Positions 18,370-27,289 of a stretch of 64,000 nucleotides of DNA are shown here, piece after piece. The stretch lies in contig NZ_JACFPL010000002.1 in NCBI RefSeq assembly GCF_016102005.1, positions 186,001 through 250,000 of the forward strand, written 5' to 3'. The stretch's first letter is position 1; every line of letters begins with the position of its first letter. The translations under genes were made by a program, and so were the position numbers. Source of the DNA: Bifidobacterium choladohabitans. GTDB lineage: Bacteria > Actinomycetota > Actinomycetes > Actinomycetales > Bifidobacteriaceae. Under the pieces are notes generated by a model that worked only from the letters and a program-made list of their open reading frames with translations, had not been told where the DNA came from and searched no databases.

Positions 18370-18631
18370 AATCAGGAGGGTCCGGTCTGGGCGAACGGCG
18401 TTCCGGGACGGGCTTCAACGCCACCATGTCTGCCGCCTTAAGGGTCACGCGCTCCCCGGGACGCGACCCATTGGCCGCCGGATCCCTGTCCAGAATCAGC
18501 CGATGCCCGTCCCAGTCGACCACATGCCCTACGTAGTCGCGGAATTTGGGCCTTCCGTCTTCCGGGTCCTGTCCCAGGTCAATCCTGACCACCAGCCGTG
18601 CCCCGGCCGGTATGGTTGCTGGCAAACGCAT
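18359..18631 (-). CDS. Small conserved protein with SH3-like fold resembling the N-terminal domain of actinobacterial GNATs
   Basis: A 90-residue basic protein. RLVVRIDLGQ...RDYVGHVVDWDGHRLILDRD followed by VTLKAADMVALKPVP resembles the small N-terminal domain found in front of some actinobacterial acetyltransferases, and stand-alone copies of it. That resemblance is from memory and is tentative. AGGAGG precedes ATG 18631 by 9 bases (ATG 18637 by only 3), which argues that the gene is real. It overlaps the convergent tyrA by 11 bp. Confidence 0.6.
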   Translation of the reverse strand: MRLPATIPAGARLVVRIDLGQDPEDGRPKFRDYVGHVVDWDGHRLILDRDPAANGSRPGERVTLKAADMVALKPVPERRSPRPDPPDFSR

Positions 18632-18726
18632 GGCCATCCACCTCCTGGGTCAGTATCGCCTGTGGCTGCGACGAGGGTGTAAGCGCCTAGACTGTATTGC
18701 ACAGCCAAGTGAAGGGAGTGCCCGTA

Positions 18727-19659
18727 GTGGACCAGGATCTGCAGGACTTCACCGACTATCTTTCCCGGGTGGCAGGCAAGAGTCCCAACACCGTGCGTTC
18801 CTACCGGGCCGATCTGGCGGGCTTTCTGCACCTGATGCACCTGCATGGCATCGATGACCCAGCGCAGATCGACCTGGCCACCATCAGGTCCTGGCTGGCT
18901 CACGAGGCAGCCACTCACGCCCGCTCGACCATGGCCCGGAAGACGGCCGCACTGAGGTCCTTCTTCGGTTGGCTGAGCAGGCATGGCCGGATTGAGACCG
19001 ACCCCACCCTGGCCCTGAGCAGTCCCAAGCAGTCCGAGCACCTTCCACGGATCCTGACGCACGACCAGGCCCGCACCCTGATGGATACTGTCGACCAGGA
19101 TCCGGTCGAGCACCGGGAGGACGAGAAAGTTCAGGCGGCCCTGCAGGTGCGGGACGCGGCCATGCTGGAGCTGCTGTACGCCACGGGCATGCGTGTGGCC
19201 GAGCTGTGCGGGCTGGACCTGGATGACGTGAACAGGCGCAGCCGCACTGTAAAGGTCCTGGGCAAGGGTTCCAAGGAGCGGGTCCTGCCCTATGGCCTGC
19301 CCGCCGATCGAGCCTTGGATCGCTGGCTGGGGGAGGGGCGGCCGGTCCTGGCGGGCGCAAGGGCCAAATCGGCCCGCAAGGCAGGTCAGGCCCTCTTCCT
19401 GGGTCAGCTGGGCGGCAGGGTTGGCCAGCGCCAGGTCCGCAAGGTGGTCCACCAGGCGGCCGGTCAGGCCGGTGTGCCCGACATCGCCCCCCACGCCCTG
19501 CGGCACTCGGCCGCCACGCATATGCTGGATGGGGGAGCCGACCTGCGCGAGGTTCAGGAGATGCTGGGCCACTCCTCCCTGCGAACCACCCAGCGCTACA
19601 CCCACGTCTCCATCGAGCAGCTGCGGGCCCGGTACAGGCAGGCGTTTCCCCGGGCCTGA
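18727..19659 (+). CDS. xerC: Tyrosine recombinase XerC
   Basis: A 310-residue partner of XerD. It has ATGMRVAELCGLDLDDV (Arg I), HALRHSAATHMLDGG (His-x-x-Arg), EMLGHSSLRTTQRYTHVS (His and nucleophilic Tyr); all catalytic residues are present. GTG at 18727 is preferred because GAAGGGAG ends 8 bases upstream; GTG 18718 would be too close. The gene is monocistronic; the oppA cluster begins 151 bp downstream. Confidence 0.9.
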   Translation: MDQDLQDFTDYLSRVAGKSPNTVRSYRADLAGFLHLMHLHGIDDPAQIDLATIRSWLAHEAATHARSTMARKTAALRSFFGWLSRHGRIETDPTLALSSPKQSEHLPRILTHDQARTLMDTVDQDPVEHREDEKVQAALQVRDAAMLELLYATGMRVAELCGLDLDDVNRRSRTVKVLGKGSKERVLPYGLPADRALDRWLGEGRPVLAGARAKSARKAGQALFLGQLGGRVGQRQVRKVVHQAAGQAGVPDIAPHALRHSAATHMLDGGADLREVQEMLGHSSLRTTQRYTHVSIEQLRARYRQAFPRA

Positions 19660-19660
19660 G

Positions 19661-19740
19661 ATTCGGCAAGTGAGACGAGACCTGTCCTGTGAAACATACT
19701 GGTATCAGAGTGTGGCGTATCGCAGCCTACACGTCGGTCA
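19661..19740 (+). repeat. Duplicated leader/promoter segment, copy 1 (before oppA1)
   Basis: These 80 bases align without gaps to 21511-21590 before the second oppA copy, at 59 of 80 positions by my count (many of the changes are transitions), ending in the identical ACACGTCGGTCA-type block. The duplication unit therefore included upstream regulatory DNA as well as the gene. Confidence 0.7.
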
Positions 19741-19810
19741 AGCAACGGCGGTCAAGAACCTTCCAAGTGTATGCGCGAGAATGAGAATCGGCTAAAGGGG
19801 AGCAGCAGCA

Positions 19811-21487
19811 ATGAAAAAGGGATCACAGCTTACGCTCGTATCCGCGACCATCTGTGCCTTGGTGCTCTTGGCAAGCGGCTGCGGCAGTGGCAGCGGCACC
19901 AACACCGAGGGCGCCGAACAGTCGTTCGGCAGCCAGGCCAGCAACAACGCCGTGGTCTCGGTCCACGGCTGTGAGCCCGCCCAGCCGCTCATTCCCAGCA
20001 GCACGGCGGAGAGCTGCGGCGGGCAGGTCGTAAACGCCATCAACTCCAGACTGGTCCGCTTTGACGACCAGGGCAAGGCCCGTAACGATCTGGCCTCGGA
20101 GATCAAGGGCAACGACGACATGTCCCAGTACAAGATCACTCTGGCTGACGGGCGCAAGTTCTCGGACGGCACCCCCATCACGGCCAAGTCCTTCACCAGG
20201 GCCTGGTCCTGGAGCGCCAACGTGACCAACGGCCAGCTGAACGCCAGCTTCTTCGCCAACATCAAGGGCTTCGACGACCTGCAGAAGCAGGGTGTGCCTG
20301 CGGATGCCCAGTTCTCCGGATTGAAGGTCGTCGACGACAAGACCTTCATCGTGGACCTCAGCTCGCCCTCGTCCACCTTCCCCATCCAGGTGGGCTACAT
20401 GGCTTTTGCGCCGCTGCCCGGGTCCTTCTACAAGGACCCCAAGGCCTACGGGGAGAACCCGGTCAGCTCGGGCCCCTACAAGTTTGAGTCCTGGCAGCAC
20501 AACGGCATGATCAAGCTCCGCAGGAACAGCGACTACGAGGGTGAGGTCAAGGTCCAGAACGGCGGCATCGACTACAAGGTCTACACCGACCTGGGTTCCG
20601 CCTATTCGGATGTGCAGGCGGGCAACCTGGATGTGATCGACAGGATTCCCACCTCTGCCGTCAAGACCTTCATGACCGACAGCATGGTGCAGAGCTACAA
20701 CAAGCCCGGCTCCGGCCTGCAGATGTTCACCATCCCCACAGCCATGGAGCACTTCGGCCAGGATCAGGAGGGTCATCTGCGCCGTCAGGCCATCTCCATG
20801 GCTCTGGACCGCAGGATGCTGATTGACAAGGTCCTGGGCGGTCTGGGCGTGGAACCAACGGACTTCACGGCACCTACCATCCCCGGCTACTCCAAGAACC
20901 TCAAAGGTTCGGACAACATCAGGTACAACGCCAAGAAGGCCAAGGAGTACTGGGCCAAGGCCGACGCCATCAACCAGTGGCCGGCTGACAGGACTTTCAG
21001 GATGCTCTACAATGCAGACGGCGGTGCCAAGGACTTCTATGACGGCATGGCCAACTCCATCAAGAACACACTGGGGATCAAGGCCGAGGCCACCCCCGTG
21101 CCCACCTTCAGCGAGTTCCGTGGCAACATCAAAAAGCGCCTTTACAATGATGCGGCCTTCAGATCATCCTGGTCGCCCGACTACCCATCGCCTGAGACCT
21201 ACCTGATGAGCAACTTCGCCAGCTCGGCGGCCGACGGCAACGGGTCCAACGACGGCGACTACAAGAATCCCAGGTTCGACGCCTTGCTGCAGCAGGCCGC
21301 CAAGGCCCAGGACACCGATGAGGCCAACAAGTTCTTCCAGCAGGCTGAGGAGATCCTTCTGCAGGACATGCCGGCGGTGCCGCTCTACTACGCCAACAAC
21401 ACCGGCGCCTCCGCCAAGAGGGTCCACGGTATGCGTCTGGGCTGGGACGGCTTCCCGATCTTCGCGGAGCTGTCCAAGGACCAGTGA
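19811..21487 (+). CDS. oppA: Oligopeptide-binding lipoprotein OppA, copy 1
   Basis: Extracellular substrate-binding subunit (SBP family 5) of an ABC peptide importer, 558 residues. A signal peptide ends in the lipobox LASGC (Cys24). Core family features are GQVVNAINSRLVRFDDQG, FSDGTPITAKSFTRAWSW, the NPVSSGPYKFESW block, and LRRQAISMALDRRML. It is strikingly similar along its whole length to the next gene, consistent with tandem duplication. It probably delivers peptides to OppBC and OppDF encoded downstream. Confidence 0.92.
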   Translation: MKKGSQLTLVSATICALVLLASGCGSGSGTNTEGAEQSFGSQASNNAVVSVHGCEPAQPLIPSSTAESCGGQVVNAINSRLVRFDDQGKARNDLASEIKGNDDMSQYKITLADGRKFSDGTPITAKSFTRAWSWSANVTNGQLNASFFANIKGFDDLQKQGVPADAQFSGLKVVDDKTFIVDLSSPSSTFPIQVGYMAFAPLPGSFYKDPKAYGENPVSSGPYKFESWQHNGMIKLRRNSDYEGEVKVQNGGIDYKVYTDLGSAYSDVQAGNLDVIDRIPTSAVKTFMTDSMVQSYNKPGSGLQMFTIPTAMEHFGQDQEGHLRRQAISMALDRRMLIDKVLGGLGVEPTDFTAPTIPGYSKNLKGSDNIRYNAKKAKEYWAKADAINQWPADRTFRMLYNADGGAKDFYDGMANSIKNTLGIKAEATPVPTFSEFRGNIKKRLYNDAAFRSSWSPDYPSPETYLMSNFASSAADGNGSNDGDYKNPRFDALLQQAAKAQDTDEANKFFQQAEEILLQDMPAVPLYYANNTGASAKRVHGMRLGWDGFPIFAELSKDQ

Positions 21488-21510
21488 TGTCAAGCAGCTG
21501 CGGGTTCCGA

Positions 21511-21590
21511 GACCGGCAAATGAGATGAGACTTGCTTTACGAAACATCTTCGTACCAGAATATGGCGTATTGTGGCTTACACGTCGGTCA
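21511..21590 (+). repeat. Duplicated leader/promoter segment, copy 2 (before oppA2)
   Basis: Second copy of the 80-base block described at 19661-19740. It starts 24 bases after the oppA1 stop, so oppA2 can be transcribed from its own promoter as well as by read-through. Between this block and the ATG there is a further 89 bases unlike copy 1 apart from the final ribosome-binding segment. Confidence 0.7.
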
Positions 21591-21679
21591 GGGATCCTTG
21601 AGGTTCGGTCATCCCGGTGTCCTTGGTTGCAGACGTGACGTTGACACTCAGTAAATATTATAAAAAGGGAGCAACAGCA

Positions 21680-23350
21680 ATGAAGAAGGGTTCACAGCTT
21701 ACGCTCGTGTCCGCGACCATCTGTGCCTTGGCGCTTTTGGCCAGCGGTTGCGGTGGTGGTTCAGGCACCAAGGGCGCACAGCAATCGTCCAGCAGCCAGT
21801 CGGGCAACAATACCGTCGTTTCGGCCCATGGGTGTGAGCCGGCCAAGCCGCTCATCCCCAGCAACACAGTCGAGAGCTGTGGCGGGCAGGTGGTGGACGC
21901 CATCAACTCGAAGCTGGTCCGCTTCGACAATCATGGCAAGGCCCACAATGATCTGGCTTCGGAGATCAAGGGCAACGAAGACATGGATCAGTACAAGGTC
22001 ACCCTGGCTGATGGGCGCAAGTTCTCGGACGGCACCCCCATCACGGCCAAGTCCTTCACCAAGGCCTGGTCCTGGGCGGCCAATGTGAACAATGGTCAGC
22101 TGGGATCCAGCTTCTTCGCCAATATCAAGGGCTATGACGATCTGCAGAAGCAGGGCGTGCCTGCGGATGCCCAGCTGTCCGGCCTGAAGGTCATCGATGA
22201 CAAGACCTTCACCGTGGATCTGAGCTCGCCCTCGTCCACCTTCCCCATCCAGGTGGGCTACACCTCTTTTGCGCCGCTGCCCGAGTCCTTCTACAAGGAC
22301 ACCAAGGCCTTCGGGGAGAACCCGGTCAGCTCGGGTCCCTACAAGTTCGATTCCTGGCAGCACAACACCATGATCAAGCTTCGCAAGAACACCACCTACA
22401 AGGGTGATATCAAGATTCAGAACGGCGGCATCGACTACAAGGTCTACACGGATGTCGCCTCGGCCTACGCCGATGTGCAGGCAGGCAACCTGGACGCAAT
22501 CGATACCGTCCCCACCTCGGCCCAGAAGACCTTCATGAAAGACAGTCTGGTCAAGGGCTACAACGAGCCCGGCTCCGTCCTGCAGATGTTCACCATTCCC
22601 ACCACCATGGAGCACTTCGGCCAGGACGAGGAGGGTCATCTGCGCCGTCAGGCCATCTCCATGGCTCTGGATCGCAAGATGCTGATCGACAAGGTTCTGG
22701 GCGGTCTGGGCGTGCAGCCCACCGACTTCACCGCACCGACCATCCCTGGCTACTCCAAGAATCTCAAGGGGTCCGATAACCTGAAGTACGATGCCAAGAA
22801 GGCCAAGGATGCTTGGGCCAAGGCCGATGCCATCAGCAAGTGGCCCGCTGACAAGAGCTTCCAAATGGTCTACAACGCCGATGGTGGTGCCAAGGACTTC
22901 TATGACGGCATGGCCAACTCCATCAAGAACACACTGGGGATCAAGGCCGTGGCCACCCCTGTGCCCACCTTCAGCGAGTTCCGTGGCAACGTCAACAAGC
23001 GCGCCTACAAGGATGCGGCCTTCCGGTCGGCCTGGTCGCCCGACTACCCCTCTCCTGAGAGCTACCTGCTGAGTAACTTCGCCAGCTCGGCGGCCGACGG
23101 CAACGGGTCCAACGACGGCGATTACAAGAACCCGAAGTTCGACGATCTGCTGAAGCAGGCTGCCAAGGCCAAGAACACCGACGAAGCCAACAAGCTTTTC
23201 CAGCAGGCCGAGGAGATCCTCCTGCAGGACATGCCGGCTGTGCCGCTCTACTACGCCAACAACAAGGGTGCGTCAGCCAAGAATGTGCAGGGATTGACTC
23301 TGCGCTGGAACAGCTACCCGAACTTTGCGGAGTTGTCCAAGAAGCAGTGA
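21680..23350 (+). CDS. oppA: Oligopeptide-binding lipoprotein OppA, copy 2
   Basis: SBP family 5 lipoprotein, 556 residues, lipobox LASGC at Cys24. It is the closest relative of the preceding gene: the signal peptide, FSDGTPITAKSFTKAWSW, and the C-terminal NFASSAADGNGSNDGDYKNP segment are nearly identical, while short stretches differ. This pattern suggests a recent duplication followed by divergence of binding preference. ATG 21680 is chosen because AAGGGAG sits 7 bases upstream; the longer open frame from 21617 is leader sequence. Confidence 0.92.
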   Translation: MKKGSQLTLVSATICALALLASGCGGGSGTKGAQQSSSSQSGNNTVVSAHGCEPAKPLIPSNTVESCGGQVVDAINSKLVRFDNHGKAHNDLASEIKGNEDMDQYKVTLADGRKFSDGTPITAKSFTKAWSWAANVNNGQLGSSFFANIKGYDDLQKQGVPADAQLSGLKVIDDKTFTVDLSSPSSTFPIQVGYTSFAPLPESFYKDTKAFGENPVSSGPYKFDSWQHNTMIKLRKNTTYKGDIKIQNGGIDYKVYTDVASAYADVQAGNLDAIDTVPTSAQKTFMKDSLVKGYNEPGSVLQMFTIPTTMEHFGQDEEGHLRRQAISMALDRKMLIDKVLGGLGVQPTDFTAPTIPGYSKNLKGSDNLKYDAKKAKDAWAKADAISKWPADKSFQMVYNADGGAKDFYDGMANSIKNTLGIKAVATPVPTFSEFRGNVNKRAYKDAAFRSAWSPDYPSPESYLLSNFASSAADGNGSNDGDYKNPKFDDLLKQAAKAKNTDEANKLFQQAEEILLQDMPAVPLYYANNKGASAKNVQGLTLRWNSYPNFAELSKKQ

Positions 23351-23386
23351 TGATCGTGCCGGAAACGGCATAATCCGTCGTCGCTG

Positions 23387-23426
23387 ACCCGGACGGATCC
23401 GCACCAAAGCGGATCCGCGCCCGGGT
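23387..23426 (+). terminator. Hairpin between oppA2 and oppA3
   Basis: Inner stem CGGATCCGC / GCGGATCCG (23394-23402, 23409-23417) with a 6-base loop, extended by ACCCGG / CCGGGT outside. No U-run follows. It may terminate or attenuate transcription between the second and third binding proteins. Confidence 0.55.
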
Positions 23427-23479
23427 CTTATGCACTGGCGGCGGATTCGGGAAACCAACCAAAGGAAAGAGCAGTATAT

Positions 23480-25141
23480 ATGAAGAAGCAATCGGCCCTG
23501 ACCATTGCTGGCGCCGGACTGTGCGTCATGGCGCTCACGCTGGGCGCCTGCGGGGGATCCGGCGGATCCGACTCCTCTGCCAAGGGGACCAACGGCAGCA
23601 GCTCGAACGCCGTCATCTCGGTCTTCAACCCTGAGCCGGCCAATCCACTCATTCCCAGCATGACCAACGAGGTGGGCGGTGGCAACCCCATCGACGTCAT
23701 GTTCTCCAAGCTGGTCCGCTTCGACGACAAGGGCAAGCCAGCCAACGAGATCGCCAAGCAGATCAAGGCCAACGAGGACAACACCCAGTACACCGTGACC
23801 ATCAACGACGGCTGGAAGTTCTCGGACGGCACCCCGGTCACCGCACAGTCCTTCACCAAGGCCTGGTCCTGGGCGGCCAACATCGCCAACAAGCAGCTGG
23901 GGTCCAGCTTCTTCGCCAACATCAAGGGCTATGACGACATGCAGAAGGAGGGCACACCTGGCGATGCCCAGCTGTCGGGCCTCAAGGTCATCGACGACAA
24001 GACCTTCACCGTGGATCTGACTTCGCCCTCGTCCACCTTCCCCATCCAGGTGGGCTACACCGCCTTCGCACCCCTGCCCGAGTCCTTCTACAAGGACACC
24101 AAGGCCTTCGGCGAGAAGCCGGTGACCGTGGGACCCTACAAGTTCCAGTCCTGGGAGCACAACAAGTCCATCAAGCTGGTCAAGGATCCCGCCTACAAGG
24201 GCGGCATCAAGGTCAGGAACGGCGGCGTTGAGTTCCGCGCCTACACCGATGCCACCGCAGCCTACCGCGACGTGCAGGCCGGCAACCTGGATGTGCTGGA
24301 CACCCTGCCTGCCTCGGCTCGCAAGACCTTCCAGACCGACAACACGGTCCAGGCCATCAACGACCCGGGCTCGGTCATCCAGATGTTCACCATCCCGACC
24401 TACATGAAGCACTTCGGCCAGGATCAGGAGGGCAAGCTCCGTCGTCAGGCCATCTCCATGGCCATCGACCGGCCGACCATCATCAAGAAGGTGCTGTCCG
24501 GAACCGCCAAGGAAGTCCACGACTTCACCGCCCCCGTCATCCCCGGCTATTCGACCAGCATCAAGGGATCCGACGTGCTCAAGTACAACCCGTCCAAGGC
24601 CAAGGAGCTCTGGGCCGAGGCCAACAAAATCTCCCCCTGGGGCGAGGGCGACACCTTCAAGATCGCCTTCAACGCCGACGGCGCCCACAAGGAGATCTAC
24701 GACGCCGTCACCAACTCCATCAAGAACGCCCTGGGCATCCAGGCTGCGGGCAACCCTCTGCCCACCTTCAGCGAGTTCCGCTCCAACGTGCAGAACCGCA
24801 AGTTCACCGACTCGGCCTTCCGCTCCGGTTGGCAGCCTGACTACCCCTCGCCCGAGAGCTACCTGTCCAGCAACTTCGCCAGCTCGGCAGCCAATGGCAA
24901 CGGGTCCAACGACGGTGACTACAAGAACCCCGAGTTCGACGGCCTGATGGACAAGGCGGCCTCCGCCAAGAACATCGACGAGGCCAACAAGATCTACCAG
25001 CAGTCCGAGGAGCTGCTCTTCCGCGATCTGCCCGCGGTCCCGCTCTACTACCAGAACTCCAACGGCGTGGCCGCCAAGAACATCAAGGGATTCTCCTTCA
25101 CCTGGAAGGGAACCCCCGCCTACTACAACCTCAGCAAGTAA
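23480..25141 (+). CDS. oppA: Oligopeptide-binding lipoprotein OppA, copy 3 (more divergent)
   Basis: SBP family 5 lipoprotein, 553 residues, lipobox LGAC (Cys24). It shares the scaffold of the two preceding copies (FSDGTPVTAQSFTKAWSWAANIANKQLGSSFFANIKGYDD, KLRRQAISMAIDRP written here only in part) but its N terminus, hinge and peptide-binding loops differ more, so it is the older paralogue. AAAGGAAAG lies upstream of ATG 23480. It is the copy closest to oppB and is separated from it by two hairpins. Confidence 0.9.
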   Translation: MKKQSALTIAGAGLCVMALTLGACGGSGGSDSSAKGTNGSSSNAVISVFNPEPANPLIPSMTNEVGGGNPIDVMFSKLVRFDDKGKPANEIAKQIKANEDNTQYTVTINDGWKFSDGTPVTAQSFTKAWSWAANIANKQLGSSFFANIKGYDDMQKEGTPGDAQLSGLKVIDDKTFTVDLTSPSSTFPIQVGYTAFAPLPESFYKDTKAFGEKPVTVGPYKFQSWEHNKSIKLVKDPAYKGGIKVRNGGVEFRAYTDATAAYRDVQAGNLDVLDTLPASARKTFQTDNTVQAINDPGSVIQMFTIPTYMKHFGQDQEGKLRRQAISMAIDRPTIIKKVLSGTAKEVHDFTAPVIPGYSTSIKGSDVLKYNPSKAKELWAEANKISPWGEGDTFKIAFNADGAHKEIYDAVTNSIKNALGIQAAGNPLPTFSEFRSNVQNRKFTDSAFRSGWQPDYPSPESYLSSNFASSAANGNGSNDGDYKNPEFDGLMDKAASAKNIDEANKIYQQSEELLFRDLPAVPLYYQNSNGVAAKNIKGFSFTWKGTPAYYNLSK

Positions 25142-25219
25142 GGTGACGGGAGTCTGAATCCCGCACCTTAAAACCGACACCGCCCGGGCCGGCGCGGAGT
25201 GGATTCTTCCGCGCCGGCC
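25141..25219 (+). terminator. Two consecutive hairpins between oppA3 and oppB
   Basis: The first, directly at the oppA3 stop, is AGGTG(A)CGGGA / TCCCGCACCT (25141-25168). The second is a perfect 12-bp stem GGCCGGCGCGGA / TCCGCGCCGGCC (25187-25198, 25208-25219) with a 9-base loop and a partly T-rich tail. This arrangement would make oppA3 mRNA more abundant than oppBCDF mRNA, matching the need for excess binding protein. Confidence 0.6.
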
Positions 25220-25330
25220 TTGGCGTTCTTGCACCCCTGTTGAGGTGTGCTGGTAGACTCAAACAAGAATTTTTGCGGCGGCCCCGATCCCATGCCGATC
25301 CCGGTCGCGGATGACAAAGGAGAATAGCCG

Positions 25331-26257
25331 ATGGGAAAATATCTTCTGCGACGTATTCTGCAGATGATCCCCGTCGTTCTCGGCACGACACTGCTGATAT
25401 ACGCGCTGGTCTTCGCGCTCCCTGGCGACCCTGTGGCCGCCATGTTCGGAGACAAGCCGGTCAACCAGGCCGTTGCCGCACAGATACGCTCGGAATACAA
25501 TCTCGACAAGCCCTTCATCGTGCAGTACGTGCTCTTCCTGAAGAATGCGCTGACCCTGAACTTCGGCAACACCTTCGCCGGCCAGCCCGTGATCAGCGTG
25601 ATCGGCAGGGCCTTCCCGGTGACCATCAAGCTGGCCCTGATGGCCTTCGTCTTCGAGGGCGTCTTCGGCGTGATCTTCGGCATCATCGGCGGCCTGACCA
25701 AGGGCAAGTGGTCGGACAACATCATCCTGGTCCTCTCACTGCTGCTGATTTCGGTGCCCACCTTCGTCACCGGCTTCATCCTGCAGTACCTGTTCGGCGT
25801 CAAATGGCATCTGCTGCCAGCCACGGCCGGGGCCAATCCGGGCTTCATTGACCTGCTCATGCCGGCCATCGTGCTGGGATCGGTTTCCATGGCCTCCATC
25901 ATCCGGCTGACCAGGACGGAGATCACCTCCAACATTTCCGAGGACTACGTGCGCACGGCCCGGGCCAAGGGCATGAGCAACCGGTCCGTCATCGTACGGC
26001 ATGTGCTGCGCAACTCCCTGATCCCCGTGGTCACCTACCTGGGCGCCGACATCGGCGGGCTGATGGGCGGGGCCATGATCACCGAGCGCATCTTCAACAT
26101 CCAGGGTGTGGGCAACACCCTCTACCAGGCCATCCTCAGGGGCGAAGGCACCCTGGTGGTCTCCATCGTGACCATTCTGGTCCTGATCTTCGTCATCACC
26201 AGCCTCCTGGTCGACCTGCTCTACGCAGTGCTCGATCCGCGGATCCGGTATGCGTGA
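25331..26257 (+). CDS. oppB: Peptide ABC transporter permease OppB
   Basis: A 308-residue inner-membrane permease with six predicted helices, beginning MGKYLLRRILQMIPVVLG as typical OppB/DppB proteins do. The cytoplasmic EAA loop that contacts the ATPase is DYVRTARAKGMSNRSVIVRHVLRNSLIP. The start follows AAAGGAG. It overlaps the region just before oppC by a few bases. Confidence 0.95.
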   Translation: MGKYLLRRILQMIPVVLGTTLLIYALVFALPGDPVAAMFGDKPVNQAVAAQIRSEYNLDKPFIVQYVLFLKNALTLNFGNTFAGQPVISVIGRAFPVTIKLALMAFVFEGVFGVIFGIIGGLTKGKWSDNIILVLSLLLISVPTFVTGFILQYLFGVKWHLLPATAGANPGFIDLLMPAIVLGSVSMASIIRLTRTEITSNISEDYVRTARAKGMSNRSVIVRHVLRNSLIPVVTYLGADIGGLMGGAMITERIFNIQGVGNTLYQAILRGEGTLVVSIVTILVLIFVITSLLVDLLYAVLDPRIRYA

Positions 26258-26273
26258 GGGAGAGGGACCGACT

Positions 26274-27278
26274 ATGAGTGAAACGGCAATGAACGAGTCA
26301 AGCGAACAGAACGAAAGCCAGGCCCGCGTCTACTTCCCCGACCCCTTGCCGGGGCAGGAGCGGTTCGTGGCCCCCATCGACGAGACGCCCCTGCGCGAGG
26401 TGGACTCGGTGGATGAGGACGTGCCGCCCACCAGCATGTGGGCCGATGCCTGGAAGACCCTGAGGCGCAACCCGCTCTTCATCATCTCCGCAATCCTGGC
26501 GATTGTGGTCATCCTGGTGGCCCTCTTCCCCAACTTCTTCGCCAAGCAGGACCCCATGGCTTGCAGCTTGTCCAACTCCCTGGAACCGGGCAGGGCCGGT
26601 CATCCCTTCGGCTTCGACCTGCAGGGCTGTGATGTCTACAGCCGCGTCATCCACGGGGCCCGGACCTCGGTGGCCATCGGCATCATGACCACCATCCTGG
26701 TCACAGTCTTGGGCGGCCTCGTCGGCGCAATCGCCGGATTCTTCGGGGGCTGGGTCGACGCTGTGCTCAGCCGCATCACCGACATCTTCTTCGCCATCCC
26801 CATGATCCTGGGCGCCATCGTGCTCCTGCAGATGTTCCGTACCTCCACCTCACTGTGGAAGATCATCCTGACCCTGACCCTCTTCGGCTGGGTCAACATG
26901 GCACGTATCACCCGAAGCGCCGTCCTGGAGGCCAAGAACCTGGAGTTCAACACCGCATCCACGGCCCTGGGCTCCACGCCCCTGCGCAACCTCTTCCGGC
27001 ACATCATCCCCAACTCCCTGGCCCCGGTCATCGTCATGGCCACCATGTCGCTGGGCACCTACATCGTCTCTGAAGCCACGCTGAGCTTCCTGGGCATCGG
27101 ACTGCCCTCCACCGTGGTCTCCTGGGGCGGTGACATCTCGACGGCCCAGAATCTCCTGACCACCAACCCCTCGGTCCTCTTCTATCCCTCCGCAGCCCTG
27201 GCCATCACCGTGCTGGCCTTCATCATGATGGGCGACGCGGTCAAGGATGCATTGGATCCCAAGAGCAGAACGGCCTGA
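26274..27278 (+). CDS. oppC: Peptide ABC transporter permease OppC
   Basis: A 334-residue permease, the second channel subunit. A long hydrophilic N terminus (about 60 residues) precedes the first membrane helix FIISAILAIVVILVALFP. The periplasmic insertion GHPFGFDLQGCDVYSRVIHGARTSV is typical of OppC, and the EAA loop is STALGSTPLRNLFRHIIPNSLAPVI. ATG 26274 follows GAGGGA; an ATG at 26250 would overlap oppB and lacks a site. Confidence 0.94.
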   Translation: MSETAMNESSEQNESQARVYFPDPLPGQERFVAPIDETPLREVDSVDEDVPPTSMWADAWKTLRRNPLFIISAILAIVVILVALFPNFFAKQDPMACSLSNSLEPGRAGHPFGFDLQGCDVYSRVIHGARTSVAIGIMTTILVTVLGGLVGAIAGFFGGWVDAVLSRITDIFFAIPMILGAIVLLQMFRTSTSLWKIILTLTLFGWVNMARITRSAVLEAKNLEFNTASTALGSTPLRNLFRHIIPNSLAPVIVMATMSLGTYIVSEATLSFLGIGLPSTVVSWGGDISTAQNLLTTNPSVLFYPSAALAITVLAFIMMGDAVKDALDPKSRTA

Positions 27279-27289
27279 GTGGAGGAAGC

